A stretch of 64,000 bases of DNA from Planctellipticum variicoloris (GTDB lineage Bacteria > Planctomycetota > Planctomycetia > Planctomycetales > Planctomycetaceae), in assembly GCF_030622045.1 (NCBI RefSeq), contig NZ_CP130886.1:4353557-4417556 (forward strand), in the 5' to 3' direction. This document shows, piece after piece, positions 35,383 to 44,737 of the stretch. The notes beneath the pieces were generated by a model. The model had not been told where the DNA came from and made no database searches. It saw nothing but the letters and a program-made list of their open reading frames with translations. Position 1 is the first letter of the stretch. Each line of letters opens with the position of its first letter. The position numbers and the translations under genes were made by a program.

Positions 35383-36081
35383 TTAGTTGGACATTCCAAC
35401 GCCGCCGCTGCTGCCGGAGCTGCTGCCGGTCCCCGCAGTATCGGGACTGATCGTGAAGATCCGCTGCGCCGGCCACGACTGCAGCTCCAGACGCCGGATC
35501 GTGTCCGCTTCGTCGGCCGGACGTCCGGACGGGAACGAGTGCCGCATCACGACCGGCGGAACCTGGTCGCCGAACTCGCGGGCGGATTTGTCCACGGTCG
35601 CCACACGGACATCATCCACCTCCGGCGACAACCCGTGCGCAACGAACACCGTGCGAAACTGCGCAGGGACGCTGGTCATGATCCAATACAGATGCGACCG
35701 CCCCGCCGAATTCAGCTCGTTGGTCTCGGCATTGAAGTGGTAGTCGTGCAGCGTAGTCGCCAGCACCCAGCCCCCCGCCGTCTGCTGGGCCAGCGTGTCC
35801 CGGACGATCTGCCGGTCCATGTCGTTGTAGGGGTACGGCCAGTAGTGAGCGTGATGGTACTTGTGCTTCCAGCTCTGCTCGCGCCCGGTCGGACGAGGCT
35901 GAGGGGGCCACAGCTTACCGTACTTGTAGACCTGTCGCGTCCCCGGGGGATCGGTGGCGCGATCCGCCCACTTCTCTTCCTTCGTCATCCCGCCCGCCAC
36001 GACCAGCGCCGACTGAGACGCCATCCCCAGAGCGATCAGCCCTGCACTGAGCAATCGATTCTGCCAGTTTCCGGTCCGCAT
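35383..36081 (-). CDS. Exported protein of unknown function
   Basis: ATG 36081 preceded by GGAGGGG gives 232 residues with a signal peptide (LLSAGLIALGMASQSALVVAGG). The mature part starts MTKEEKWADRATDPPGTRQV and has an aromatic-rich segment (WKHKYHHAHYWPYPYNDMDR). It then has a domain ending IYWIM-like (SHLYWIMTSVPAQFRTVFVA, RLELQSWPAQRIFTISPD) and a Gly/Ser tail. No known motif. The gene is divergent from 36513. The 430-bp gap between them holds no recognisable element. Confidence 0.72.
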   Translation of the reverse strand: MRTGNWQNRLLSAGLIALGMASQSALVVAGGMTKEEKWADRATDPPGTRQVYKYGKLWPPQPRPTGREQSWKHKYHHAHYWPYPYNDMDRQIVRDTLAQQTAGGWVLATTLHDYHFNAETNELNSAGRSHLYWIMTSVPAQFRTVFVAHGLSPEVDDVRVATVDKSAREFGDQVPPVVMRHSFPSGRPADEADTIRRLELQSWPAQRIFTISPDTAGTGSSSGSSGGVGMSN

Positions 36082-36512
36082 TCCGCCACCCCTCCTTGAG
36101 CAACCATCGCGACGCCGGATGGAGCTGTCGGCCAGCCATCCGTTTTCTGAATATCCTACGGCGTCATGCCGGGCCCGTATTTCTCTCGTCTTTATCGGCC
36201 CGTCCGTTGGGAGACCATGACGGGAAAAGCGGATGTGCGGACTGTGCCTCCCGCGCCCGGCAGGACGCTTCGCCACTTGCGTGCCACTTCTGACAAATCG
36301 CATCAGCCGACACGCATCGCAGAGAAACTTACAAAACTCGGGTTGTCGAAATCCGGGACGTCTCCTAAATTCCGCGTCCCGGCCTTCCGCCGTCGGCAGT
36401 TCCTGCCGCTCCGGACAGCCGGGAACAGCCCCGGCGGCCAGGCGGCAACAGACATGGAGGTCTGAGCGGGCCATCGGGGAGCAAGACTGCCAACACGGAG
36501 GTTCGGCAGCCC

Positions 36513-37346
36513 ATGCGTTCCGGTTTGACGACGCTGCTCCTGCTGATTCCCATTCTCGCCGTCCCGATGCTCGCCATCTTCGGGATCCCCAGTTTCGCAC
36601 CGGCGGTGGCCTCGCCTCTGGGCGACGAAGCCTGGCGCGAAGCCCCCGCCGATCGCCGCGGCGCCGCCCCGGCCTTTGGTAACGCCGCAGGCGCTCAGGA
36701 ACTGGTCACCCAGACGGGTCTCGACTTCTCCAACAATCCGCGCCAATCGAATCTCGAACGCAACATCCCCTGGCCGGGACGCACCCGCTCGGAAGCCGCC
36801 GAACGAACCCACCCGAACCCCGAAGCCAGCGCCGGCAACTACGAAGGCTTTGACCGCACAGCCGCGGTCATCCCTCCCTCGGCTCCGCCCCGCCGGCTCC
36901 CGCTCGGCCAGGATCCCGGACAGCCCCCCGCCTGGCCCGCCACCCAGGACGGCGCCGTGCAGCAGATCGGCTACTCCGTGCCGGGAGAGTTCGCGGGCCC
37001 CCCCAAGTACGAACGCCCGACCCAGACCGACGTCGAGCAGATCGGCTTCGAATCGACCGGTCAACGCGGCGCTCGCCCGCCGCGCACCCTGACGGTCGCA
37101 ACTCCCTCGCTCACCTGGCAGGACGCCGTGAAGCGGCTCGACGAACTCGAAATCGACAACTTCCGCCTGGAGCGCGGGATCGATCGGAACCAGTTCTTTT
37201 TCATGTGTTCGTATTCGCCTCCTGAGAACCCGCAGGTCTCCTACCGCTTCGAAGCGGAAGCCTCCGAGCCGCTGAAGGCCGTCGAAAAAGTGCTCGCTCA
37301 GGTCGAGGCCCGCCGCCTCCGCCCGACCGAAACGCCAACTCCGTAA
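36513..37346 (+). CDS. Exported or membrane-anchored protein of unknown function
   Basis: ATG 36513 has GGAGG 13 bases upstream. The 277 residues start with a hydrophobic helix (LTTLLLLIPILAVPMLAIFG), followed by a Pro/Arg-rich linker. A small C-terminal alpha/beta domain follows (SLTWQDAVKRLDELEIDNFR, NQFFFMCSYSPPENPQVSYR, EPLKAVEKVLAQVEARR), possibly a recognition module. A REP-like hairpin lies 20 bp after the stop. No family recognised. Confidence 0.72.
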   Translation: MRSGLTTLLLLIPILAVPMLAIFGIPSFAPAVASPLGDEAWREAPADRRGAAPAFGNAAGAQELVTQTGLDFSNNPRQSNLERNIPWPGRTRSEAAERTHPNPEASAGNYEGFDRTAAVIPPSAPPRRLPLGQDPGQPPAWPATQDGAVQQIGYSVPGEFAGPPKYERPTQTDVEQIGFESTGQRGARPPRTLTVATPSLTWQDAVKRLDELEIDNFRLERGIDRNQFFFMCSYSPPENPQVSYRFEAEASEPLKAVEKVLAQVEARRLRPTETPTP

Positions 37347-37365
37347 TTCATTCCCCGGATGTGCC

Positions 37366-37388
37366 ACTGGCGGCTCGCCCGCCAGTGC
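37366..37388. repeat. REP-like hairpin, family 2, copy 2
   Basis: CACTGGCGG and CCGCCAGTG flank loop ctcgc. The core is the reverse complement of the hairpin at 6886-6906. Its outer pair is A-T here and G-C there, so the pairing is kept. It sits 20 bp after a stop codon. Confidence 0.6.
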
Positions 37389-37439
37389 TCCCGTTCTCTC
37401 CGATAAAGGAGAGAGCATCGATCACAGGGCCCCGCCGCC

Positions 37440-38165
37440 ATGTTCGCTCAGCATCGGCTGGCACGGAACGACTCATCGCACCGACCGGCGAACGCGAATC
37501 CCGACGGCCGGCACTGGCTGTTCCGGCTCCGCCGCGAGGAACGCCCGGTCGCCTTCACGCTGGGCGGCGCCCATCCTGAATGCATCCGCGCCCCGCGCAT
37601 GGCCCGCGTCGAAGCGATTCTGTTCGTCTCGCAAACCGCCCTGTCTCTCCGCCGGATCATGCAGCTCGCCACGCTGGCCGATCCGCAGGAAGCCCGGCAG
37701 ATCCTCGACCAGCTCAACCGCGCCTACGACCGCGTGGGCAGCGCCTTCCGGATCGAAAGCGTCGCCGCCGGCTACCAGCTCCTGACCCGCCCCCAGTACG
37801 CCTTCTGGCTGGGAAAGCTCCACCAGCGCCAGGCGGAATTGAAGCTGACGCCCCCGGCTCTGGAAACCCTGGCCATCATCGCCTACCGCCAGCCCCTCAC
37901 GCGGGCCGAGATCGAAGGCATTCGCGGCGTGCAGTGCGTCGACATGATCAAGCAGCTCATGGACCGCGGGCTCGTCCGCATCGGCGGCGAAGACAACTCC
38001 CTCGGCCGCCCCTTCCTCTACGAAACCACCCGCCAGTTCCTCGAACTCTTCGGCCTCCGCAGCCTCGACGCCCTCCCCATGGCCAATTCACTCCGCAAAC
38101 CCCGCCCGAGCGCGGAGCCGGCGAGCGAGGACACCGAGGGGACGGCCGACGCCGCCGCGGCATAG
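37440..38165 (+). CDS. scpB: Segregation and condensation protein B (ScpB)
   Basis: ScpB is the winged-helix dimer that binds ScpA and SMC to form the bacterial condensin. The core starts ARVEAILFVSQTALSLRRIM and contains FRIESVAAGYQLLTRPQYAF, LTPPALETLAIIAYRQPLTR, AEIEGIRGVQCVDMIKQLMD and RPFLYETTRQFLELFGL. ATG 37440 gives 241 residues with a 53-residue N-terminal extension. ATG 37599 would begin at the usual family start. ScpA is not adjacent in the window. Confidence 0.92.
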   Translation: MFAQHRLARNDSSHRPANANPDGRHWLFRLRREERPVAFTLGGAHPECIRAPRMARVEAILFVSQTALSLRRIMQLATLADPQEARQILDQLNRAYDRVGSAFRIESVAAGYQLLTRPQYAFWLGKLHQRQAELKLTPPALETLAIIAYRQPLTRAEIEGIRGVQCVDMIKQLMDRGLVRIGGEDNSLGRPFLYETTRQFLELFGLRSLDALPMANSLRKPRPSAEPASEDTEGTADAAAA

Positions 38166-38213
38166 TTGTCTCGACCTGGTCCTGCCGCAGATTCGTCGGT
38201 ACCGAGACCGCAC

Positions 38214-38242
38214 TTGCCTGCACAGCCGTCCCGTGCGACAAT
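38214..38242 (+). promoter_or_regulatory. Putative sigma-70-type promoter of toxin-antitoxin locus 1
   Basis: TTGCCT (38214-38219) and GACAAT (38237-38242) are separated by 17 bp and lie just upstream of AGGAGG and the antitoxin ATG 38260. Confidence 0.5.
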
Positions 38243-38259
38243 TTCCACAGGAGGCCACG

Positions 38260-38508
38260 ATGCAACTGACGCGAGAACAACTGCAAGCGGTCCGCAGCGG
38301 CGAGCCCATTACCGTCAACGACCCGGAAATCGGCCCGGAGTGCGTGCTCGTAAGGGCCGACGTCTTTACGGGAATGAAAGGCCTGCTCTACGACGATTCG
38401 GAGTTCTCGCCGCGAGAAGCTTACCCGTTGGTCGATCGCCTGATGGCGGAAGATGACGCGGACGATCCGGCTCTGGAAAGCTATCAGAGCTATCGGCAGC
38501 CATCATGA
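38260..38508 (+). CDS. Antitoxin-like protein of a PemK/MazF-type locus
   Basis: ATG 38260 has AGGAGG six bases upstream. The product is 82 residues, acidic at its C-terminus: MQLTREQLQAVRSGEPITVN, ECVLVRADVFTGMKGLLYDD, AEDDADDPALESYQSYRQPS. It is clearly homologous to the decayed gene at 58097-58333 (LTxE...AV, VxVRADxY, DDALDPWLESYQ). Its stop overlaps the ATG of the truncated toxin (ATGA), as at locus 2. The N-terminal half would be expected to bind DNA or the toxin, but the fold is not recognised. Confidence 0.75.
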   Translation: MQLTREQLQAVRSGEPITVNDPEIGPECVLVRADVFTGMKGLLYDDSEFSPREAYPLVDRLMAEDDADDPALESYQSYRQPS

Positions 38509-38624
38509 AACGAGGAGACGTTGTCGTCGTGCAGTTTCCATTCGCCTCGGGAGGGGCCGGGAAACTCCGGCCCGCAATCGTCGTCCGGAACGTTCTCGAA
38601 AATTGCCAACTGCAATCCCGATGA
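38505..38624 (+). pseudogene. Truncated PemK/MazF-family toxin (N-terminal 39 codons)
   Basis: ATG 38505 begins MKRGDVVVVQFPFASGGAGK LRPAIVV, the N-terminal motif of PemK/MazF mRNA endoribonucleases (GD/GN..LV.FP.S.G...RPA.VV). The homology stops after VLENCQLQSR at TGA 38622. About two thirds of the toxin is missing and no remainder appears downstream. The unrelated gene at 38643 begins 18 bases later. Confidence 0.8.
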
Positions 38625-38642
38625 CGAGACGCCCCAGTGCCG

Positions 38643-39770
38643 ATGCTCCTCTTCATGCCGTGGTGCCCCATTGACCAGGAATACACGGTCGGGGACATCC
38701 GAATTCTCCCGTTCGACCGGCAACAACCGATTGCCGAACTTGACGGCACTATCAACGCGAAAATCAACGAAATCCTGGGAAGCTACAGGAACATCAAGGG
38801 AGAGCCGATTCGCAAAGCCGCCCTGCTCCAATTCGTCGGCAAAAGCGCTGTCGCCGATTTGACCCCAGAGGAGCTCGACTCCGCTGCCGACTTCGTGTCT
38901 TGGGCCTGTTTCTCGGCTCTCGCGAGGCGAGACTACTTCGGACTCCAGCTCGACTACTGCAATAGCGACAATTTCAGCTTGGTGCTGCAGAAATTCGACT
39001 TGACCTCTGACGTCACTTGTTTGCAGGTCCATCGAAGGGACGACGACACATGGAGCGGCAGAAGCATGCTCGACACGGTTTTGTCGATTCCGATTAACTG
39101 TCACACCGTGCAAAGGATCTCGCTGGATGGCGACGTCGTGTCGGGGATTAAACGCGCCCGCGGAGCCCCGCCTGAGCAAGACTTCCGGCGCTGGCAGGAA
39201 GCCATCGACTGCTTCAACCAATCATGCACCGATGACCCCAAGTTTCGCGATCACGTTGCATGGGTTCTGCTTTGCGCAGCATTGCAACGCATTCTTGGTG
39301 CAAAGTCCAAAGCTGATGATGTTGCTCCCAAGTTCGAACGACATTTCACCCCGCCACGCCCTCGAATGGCGAAGGGAACGGCTCGCTTCAAATCTGACTC
39401 GAACACAGACCATTCAGTAAGATATGAATGGTCTCATGAGTTCTATCGCATCCGAGGCGATTTTGCTCACGGCAATTTATCCCCAACACAAACTATGCGA
39501 TGGACGCCACGCGAGCACTTGTTCCTCGCAACAATCGCGTTTCCGCTCCTCGTGAAATCGCTGCTTCTCAGCAAGGGCTATTACGAGCTGACTCTCGACG
39601 ACAGGGCGCAGATTGAGTCGTTCGAAGAGTTCGCTTCTGCCGCAAGTTTTGGATCAACACCGAAATCCGATGATGATCAGCCGCAGGCACTGTGGCCCCT
39701 GCTAATCGATAACTATCGGCAGAAGGAGTTCCGGGCGAACCTCGCCAGAGACCTTGGATTGGAGTCTTGA
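38643..39770 (+). CDS. Accessory protein with a HEPN-like R-x4-H motif, function unknown
   Basis: The 375-residue product (ATG 38643; GTG 38637 and ATG 38655 are alternatives) starts MLLFMPWCPIDQEYTVGDIR. A C-terminal helical region contains YEWSHEFYRIRGDFAHGNLS, where RGDFAH matches the R-x4-6-H active-site pattern of HEPN ribonucleases found in defence and toxin systems. The middle is unassigned. Base composition is visibly more AT-rich than its neighbours, especially after 39300, and it sits exactly where the toxin gene is broken. These are signs of horizontal arrival. A role in phage defence is possible but not shown. Confidence 0.7.
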   Translation: MLLFMPWCPIDQEYTVGDIRILPFDRQQPIAELDGTINAKINEILGSYRNIKGEPIRKAALLQFVGKSAVADLTPEELDSAADFVSWACFSALARRDYFGLQLDYCNSDNFSLVLQKFDLTSDVTCLQVHRRDDDTWSGRSMLDTVLSIPINCHTVQRISLDGDVVSGIKRARGAPPEQDFRRWQEAIDCFNQSCTDDPKFRDHVAWVLLCAALQRILGAKSKADDVAPKFERHFTPPRPRMAKGTARFKSDSNTDHSVRYEWSHEFYRIRGDFAHGNLSPTQTMRWTPREHLFLATIAFPLLVKSLLLSKGYYELTLDDRAQIESFEEFASAASFGSTPKSDDDQPQALWPLLIDNYRQKEFRANLARDLGLES

Positions 39771-39802
39771 GATCCACGACTCGGCATAAGCGACTGAAAC
39801 GC

Positions 39803-40513
39803 TCACTCCCCCAGCCACGCCAGAAACTCCTCCCGCACCGGCGGACTGCTCATCCACGACGTGTCCGGCAGCGGCAGCTTGAGAGCATCCTCAACAGAAA
39901 GCCAGCCCCGCTTTAGCGGCATCGTGCCGACCGTCCCCTTCCGCGTCGTCCACGCGAACGCCTTCCGACGTTCCGCCTCCAAGGCCACCGCCAGCGTCGT
40001 CCGCACGTCCTGAGCCACGTATTCGATCACCTTGTCGTGCTTCCCCTGCGCCCACAGCACCGGAGCGTCTACGCCCGCGATTCCTTTGAGCTTCCCGGAA
40101 ACGCCCAGACCCGATGCCGCACTCTGCAGCGACACCGGAAAACCCTTCTCGCACACGACCTGAAACATCATGTCGACATGACCGAGCGCCAGCTTCCGGC
40201 AGTCGTCCAGCCGCCGCGACTCTTCCGCCAGGATGTCGAAATCAAACGCCAGCCCGTTCCAGGAAAGGGGCGCAGCCCCCTGCCCCGCCGCATCCACCAG
40301 AAAGTCGACGAACGCCGCGACGTCTGCCGCCGACATCTGTCCCGCTGGCTTCCCATCCGCATCCCGCGTCAGCCAGATCCGCGGCTCCGCCTCTTCGTCC
40401 GAGAACGAAGCAATGCACGCAATCCCCAGCGGCCGATGCGGCTGCCAGTTGAAGTCATCTCCAGGAACGATCTTCGCCGTCTCGATGTCGAACGCCACAA
40501 ACTTACCGGCCAT
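39803..40513 (-). CDS. DEDD-type 3'-5' exonuclease-like protein (ribonuclease H-like fold)
   Basis: ATG 40513 preceded by GAAGAGGGGG gives 236 residues. Exonuclease motifs are visible: FVAFDIETAK (Exo I, DxE), LSWNGLAFDFDILAEE (Exo II, NxxxFD) and HDKVIEYVAQDVRTTLAVAL (Exo III, YxxxD). No polymerase domain is attached. The substrate (DNA repair intermediate or RNA) is unknown. The 5' side faces a nested hairpin at 40563-40644. Confidence 0.8.
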   Translation of the reverse strand: MAGKFVAFDIETAKIVPGDDFNWQPHRPLGIACIASFSDEEAEPRIWLTRDADGKPAGQMSAADVAAFVDFLVDAAGQGAAPLSWNGLAFDFDILAEESRRLDDCRKLALGHVDMMFQVVCEKGFPVSLQSAASGLGVSGKLKGIAGVDAPVLWAQGKHDKVIEYVAQDVRTTLAVALEAERRKAFAWTTRKGTVGTMPLKRGWLSVEDALKLPLPDTSWMSSPPVREEFLAWLGE

Positions 40514-40562
40514 GGCCCCCTCTTCCCTGTGACCGAGTCTCACTTCAACGCCGGCATGGTCC

Positions 40563-40644
40563 GGGTGGCCGGGGCAGGAGCGTCCTCGCGATGCCCCGGT
40601 GCGCAATGAACCGGGGCATCCCTTCGGTCCTGCCCCGGCCACCC
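40563..40644. repeat. Nested double hairpin between two minus-strand genes
   Basis: GGGTGGCCGGGGCAGGA (40563-40579) pairs perfectly with its complement at 40628-40644. Inside, GATGCCCCGGT (40590-40600) pairs with ACCGGGGCATC (40610-40620). There is no T-run on either side, so it is not a classical terminator. Confidence 0.75.
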
Positions 40645-40663
40645 GACTTCACCCGAAAACCGT

Positions 40664-42046
40664 CTACTTCGCCGGACTTCCATTCGCCTTCAGCAGCACC
40701 TGGCCATCCGCGTTTGGCAGATCGACGCCCAGCAGCTTCGCCACTGTCGGAGCCACGTCGATGTTCTCAATCACCGGCAACTTCGTCCCCGGCTTCACCC
40801 CCGCCCCGGCGGCAATGAACACCGCGTTCATCAGCGGATTCGTCGACAGAAAGCCGTGCGTTCCCAGCGTGGCCTCGCTCTTCACGACAAAATCGTCTCC
40901 CGTTGCCCCGCCCCCCACGCCGTAACCGTCCTTGGCGACGATGATCAGGTCCGCCATCTGCTCATACTGATCCGGCTGCGGCAGTCCGTACTTGCCGAAG
41001 TCGACCGGCGTCAGCACGTCGGCGACCCCTTCCTTGTCGCGGAACAGTTCCAGCACCTTTTCGCGATCGGTCCCCTTGTCGGGCGTCGTCAGGTAAAGCA
41101 TGCCGATGCCTCCCTCGGGAAACACGTGCGCCCGCGCCGTCGCCACCTGGTTATTCTCCACGGTCAGCAGCCCCGCCTGTCGCAGCAGCACGTTCGGCTG
41201 GATTGTCTTCGGAATTGCCTGAAAACCGTGATCCGCCACGATCATCACCGTCGTCGTCTCGCGAAGGCCCGCGGCCTCAATCGCTTCCAGAATCTCCCCC
41301 ACGCAGGCATCGGCATAGGCGACCGCTGAATAGCCGGCGAACGTCTTCGGGCCGTACTTGTGGTGCACGGCATCGACGTTGAGCAGGTGCACGAGGACGA
41401 AGTTCGGCTTCTGGTCGGCGATCAGATGACAGGCCGCCCTCGTCCAGAGCAGATCCCGCGCCGACGGACTCAGCTTGCCGAACTCCTTGATCGACGCATC
41501 CGACACAATTCCCGCCCGCTTCAAACTCTCGACAAACGCCGGCGTCGTATGTTCGAACGTCTCGGGAACGTCCGGAAAACTGGCGACGAGCGTCTTCGAA
41601 CCGCGCGTGCAGGGCCAGTTGATCTCCCCCGTCGTCAGACCTCGCTCCGCGAGCACATCGTAGAGCGTGGAAACGTGAACCAGATCCGCCTTGTCCTTCC
41701 GCGGATTCACCTTGATCGGCAGCCCCGGCCCCGCCTTTTCCAGCACGCCGTTGAACAGCACGCCGTGCTTCTCGGGTCGGACTCCCGTTACGAGCGACGT
41801 GTGATTCGGCCAGGTGACCGACGGGTTCGAGACCGTCATCCCCTCCGCCGCCACCCCGAGCTCCGCCAGCCGCCGGATGTTCGGCAGGGGCGCACTCGGA
41901 TCGTCCAGCAGATACGCCGGCAGACCATCCACGCTGATCAGCACCACATGCCGATCGCGAGCATCAGCAGCCTGGATGTCAGCAGGCAGCAGCAAGGCGG
42001 CCAGCACCAGACCGCCAAGAGTTTTCAACACGAACGAGCACAGCAT
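40664..42046 (-). CDS. Exported type I phosphodiesterase / nucleotide pyrophosphatase-like (alkaline phosphatase superfamily)
   Basis: The 460-residue product has a signal peptide (LGGLVLAALLLPADIQAADA). Metal-site motifs of the alkaline phosphatase superfamily are present: VVLISVDGLPAYLLDD (first Asp), NPSVTWPNHTSLVTGVRPEK (nucleophile Thr), LLNVDAVHHKYGP, TTVMIVADHGFQAI (Asp-His) and LGTHGFLSTNPLMNAVFIAA (His). It probably cleaves phosphodiester or phosphate-ester bonds in the periplasm. The substrate is unknown. It is followed by the nested hairpin. Confidence 0.9.
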   Translation of the reverse strand: MLCSFVLKTLGGLVLAALLLPADIQAADARDRHVVLISVDGLPAYLLDDPSAPLPNIRRLAELGVAAEGMTVSNPSVTWPNHTSLVTGVRPEKHGVLFNGVLEKAGPGLPIKVNPRKDKADLVHVSTLYDVLAERGLTTGEINWPCTRGSKTLVASFPDVPETFEHTTPAFVESLKRAGIVSDASIKEFGKLSPSARDLLWTRAACHLIADQKPNFVLVHLLNVDAVHHKYGPKTFAGYSAVAYADACVGEILEAIEAAGLRETTTVMIVADHGFQAIPKTIQPNVLLRQAGLLTVENNQVATARAHVFPEGGIGMLYLTTPDKGTDREKVLELFRDKEGVADVLTPVDFGKYGLPQPDQYEQMADLIIVAKDGYGVGGGATGDDFVVKSEATLGTHGFLSTNPLMNAVFIAAGAGVKPGTKLPVIENIDVAPTVAKLLGVDLPNADGQVLLKANGSPAK

Positions 42047-42121
42047 GGGAACCCCTCAAAGAGTGAAGTCCCCAAAGTTTACCGGACGCTTTCGCCAAGT
42101 CCCAGCGACCAGCCGCACGCA

Positions 42122-42236
42122 AAGAGAGCTGATCGCGAATCGCCGATCGCCAGAAAAGTACTGTCCTCAATGCCGTTTCGACATTCCGCCTTCGACATCC
42201 GACATTTCTTCTCCGCGTCTTTGCGTGAAATCTTCT
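42122..42236. repeat. Composite intergenic repeat (three degenerate families in series)
   Basis: In order are gctgatcgcgaatcgccgat, then ttcgacattccgccttcgac, then ttctccgcgtctttgcgtga. The same three families in the same order occur at 55607-55798. Confidence 0.65.
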
Positions 42237-43239
42237 ACAAAGACCAGCTCACCACCCGCCCATGATGCGCCGTAGACACGCGGTCGCCGGCCTCGTTGAG
42301 CGCCGCCGCGTGGATGTGCTGATGCGCCTTGTCCTGGTGCAGGATCTTCCCCTCCTGCGTGCTGTAAAACGTCAGGAAGCCTGCATTGTCGCCCCCCGCG
42401 GTCAGGAACCAGGCGTCGTCCGGCGAAAACAGAATCTGTTCGACCAGCCCCTTGTGCTTGCTGTCGGCCAGTTCGTGACGCCGTTCGCCGGTGGCCCACT
42501 CGAAGACCTCGACCCGGGCCGCCCCGTCGAGGTGATCGATGTTCCCGATGTGACCGACCCCGCCCACCGCCATCAACTGGCCTGACGTCGAAAACGCCAG
42601 GCTCCGAATTCCGCCAATCGAGTGCCGCCGCTGCTTCGGATCCCACGTATACATCCCGGGACACTCGAGCGTGGTCAGCTTCCGGCCCTCCGGCAGACTC
42701 CAGACCGCCACGTGCCCGACTTTGTCCCCCGTCGCCAGCCGCGTCCCGTCCGGCGAAAACGCCACGGCATACAGCATCGACGGATAATGGTTCGGCGTCT
42801 CTTTCGCATGGTCGCTGACCGTCAGCAGCAGTTCTCCGGTCGCAGCATCCCACAGCTTGCACTGCATGTCATCGGCGACGCTCGCAATCCACCGGCCGTC
42901 CGGGCTGGCGATGACCTTGCGAATCCATTTCTCGTGCGCCGCCACGCTGCGAATCGCCCTTCGCTCGGCCCGGTCCCACCAGACCAGCTTTCCGTCATAG
43001 GCGCCGGAAACCACTACCGGCCCCGCCACCGCCACGCCAGTCACATAGCTCTCGTGACTCCCCTCGGGATACGCCACCGGCTCCGGCTTCTCCGCCGCCA
43101 GGTCGTACTCGTAGAGCAGCGCATCAGAGCAACCGACAATCACCGTCTCCGTCTGCGGCACGCGCGCCAGCGACAGAAAGATCCCCTTGGCGCTCAGATC
43201 CCGAACAGACTTCAGCTTCGCAGGCTCACCAACCATCAC
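42235..43239 (-). CDS. WD40-repeat beta-propeller protein
   Basis: The 334-residue protein starts MMVGEPAKLKSVRDLSAKGI and is built of about seven WD-type blades: SHESYVTGVAVAGPVVVSGA-YDGKLVWWD, HEKWIRKVIASPDGRWIASV-ADDMQCKLWD, AVAFSPDGTRLATGDKVGHV-AVW, IRSLAFSTSGQLMAVGG, LVEQILFSPDDAWFLTAGGD and AALNEAGDRVSTAHHGRVVSWSL. No signal peptide is seen. It is a scaffold for protein contacts, with the partner unknown. The stop lies at the edge of the composite repeat at 42122. Confidence 0.85.
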   Translation of the reverse strand: MMVGEPAKLKSVRDLSAKGIFLSLARVPQTETVIVGCSDALLYEYDLAAEKPEPVAYPEGSHESYVTGVAVAGPVVVSGAYDGKLVWWDRAERRAIRSVAAHEKWIRKVIASPDGRWIASVADDMQCKLWDAATGELLLTVSDHAKETPNHYPSMLYAVAFSPDGTRLATGDKVGHVAVWSLPEGRKLTTLECPGMYTWDPKQRRHSIGGIRSLAFSTSGQLMAVGGVGHIGNIDHLDGAARVEVFEWATGERRHELADSKHKGLVEQILFSPDDAWFLTAGGDNAGFLTFYSTQEGKILHQDKAHQHIHAAALNEAGDRVSTAHHGRVVSWSL

Positions 43240-43279
43240 CAGCCTCCGTTCGCGGATTAGTATTCAAGGAATCCGGAGG

Positions 43280-44672
<1,393 letters not shown>

Positions 44673-44688
44673 ATCTCACAAATCCGCC

Positions 44689-44709
44689 TTGACCAACAAC
44701 ACAGCCGCT
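44689..44709 (+). promoter_or_regulatory. Right-end half (-35) of a promoter formed when the IS110 ends join
   Basis: TTGACC at 44689-44694 would lie exactly 17 bp from TATGTT at 43487-43492 if the right end is joined to the left end through the single CT core. The inserted form lacks this pairing. Confidence 0.75.
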
Positions 44710-44737
44710 CCGCGGTAAAACTTCTTTTGTCTTCACT

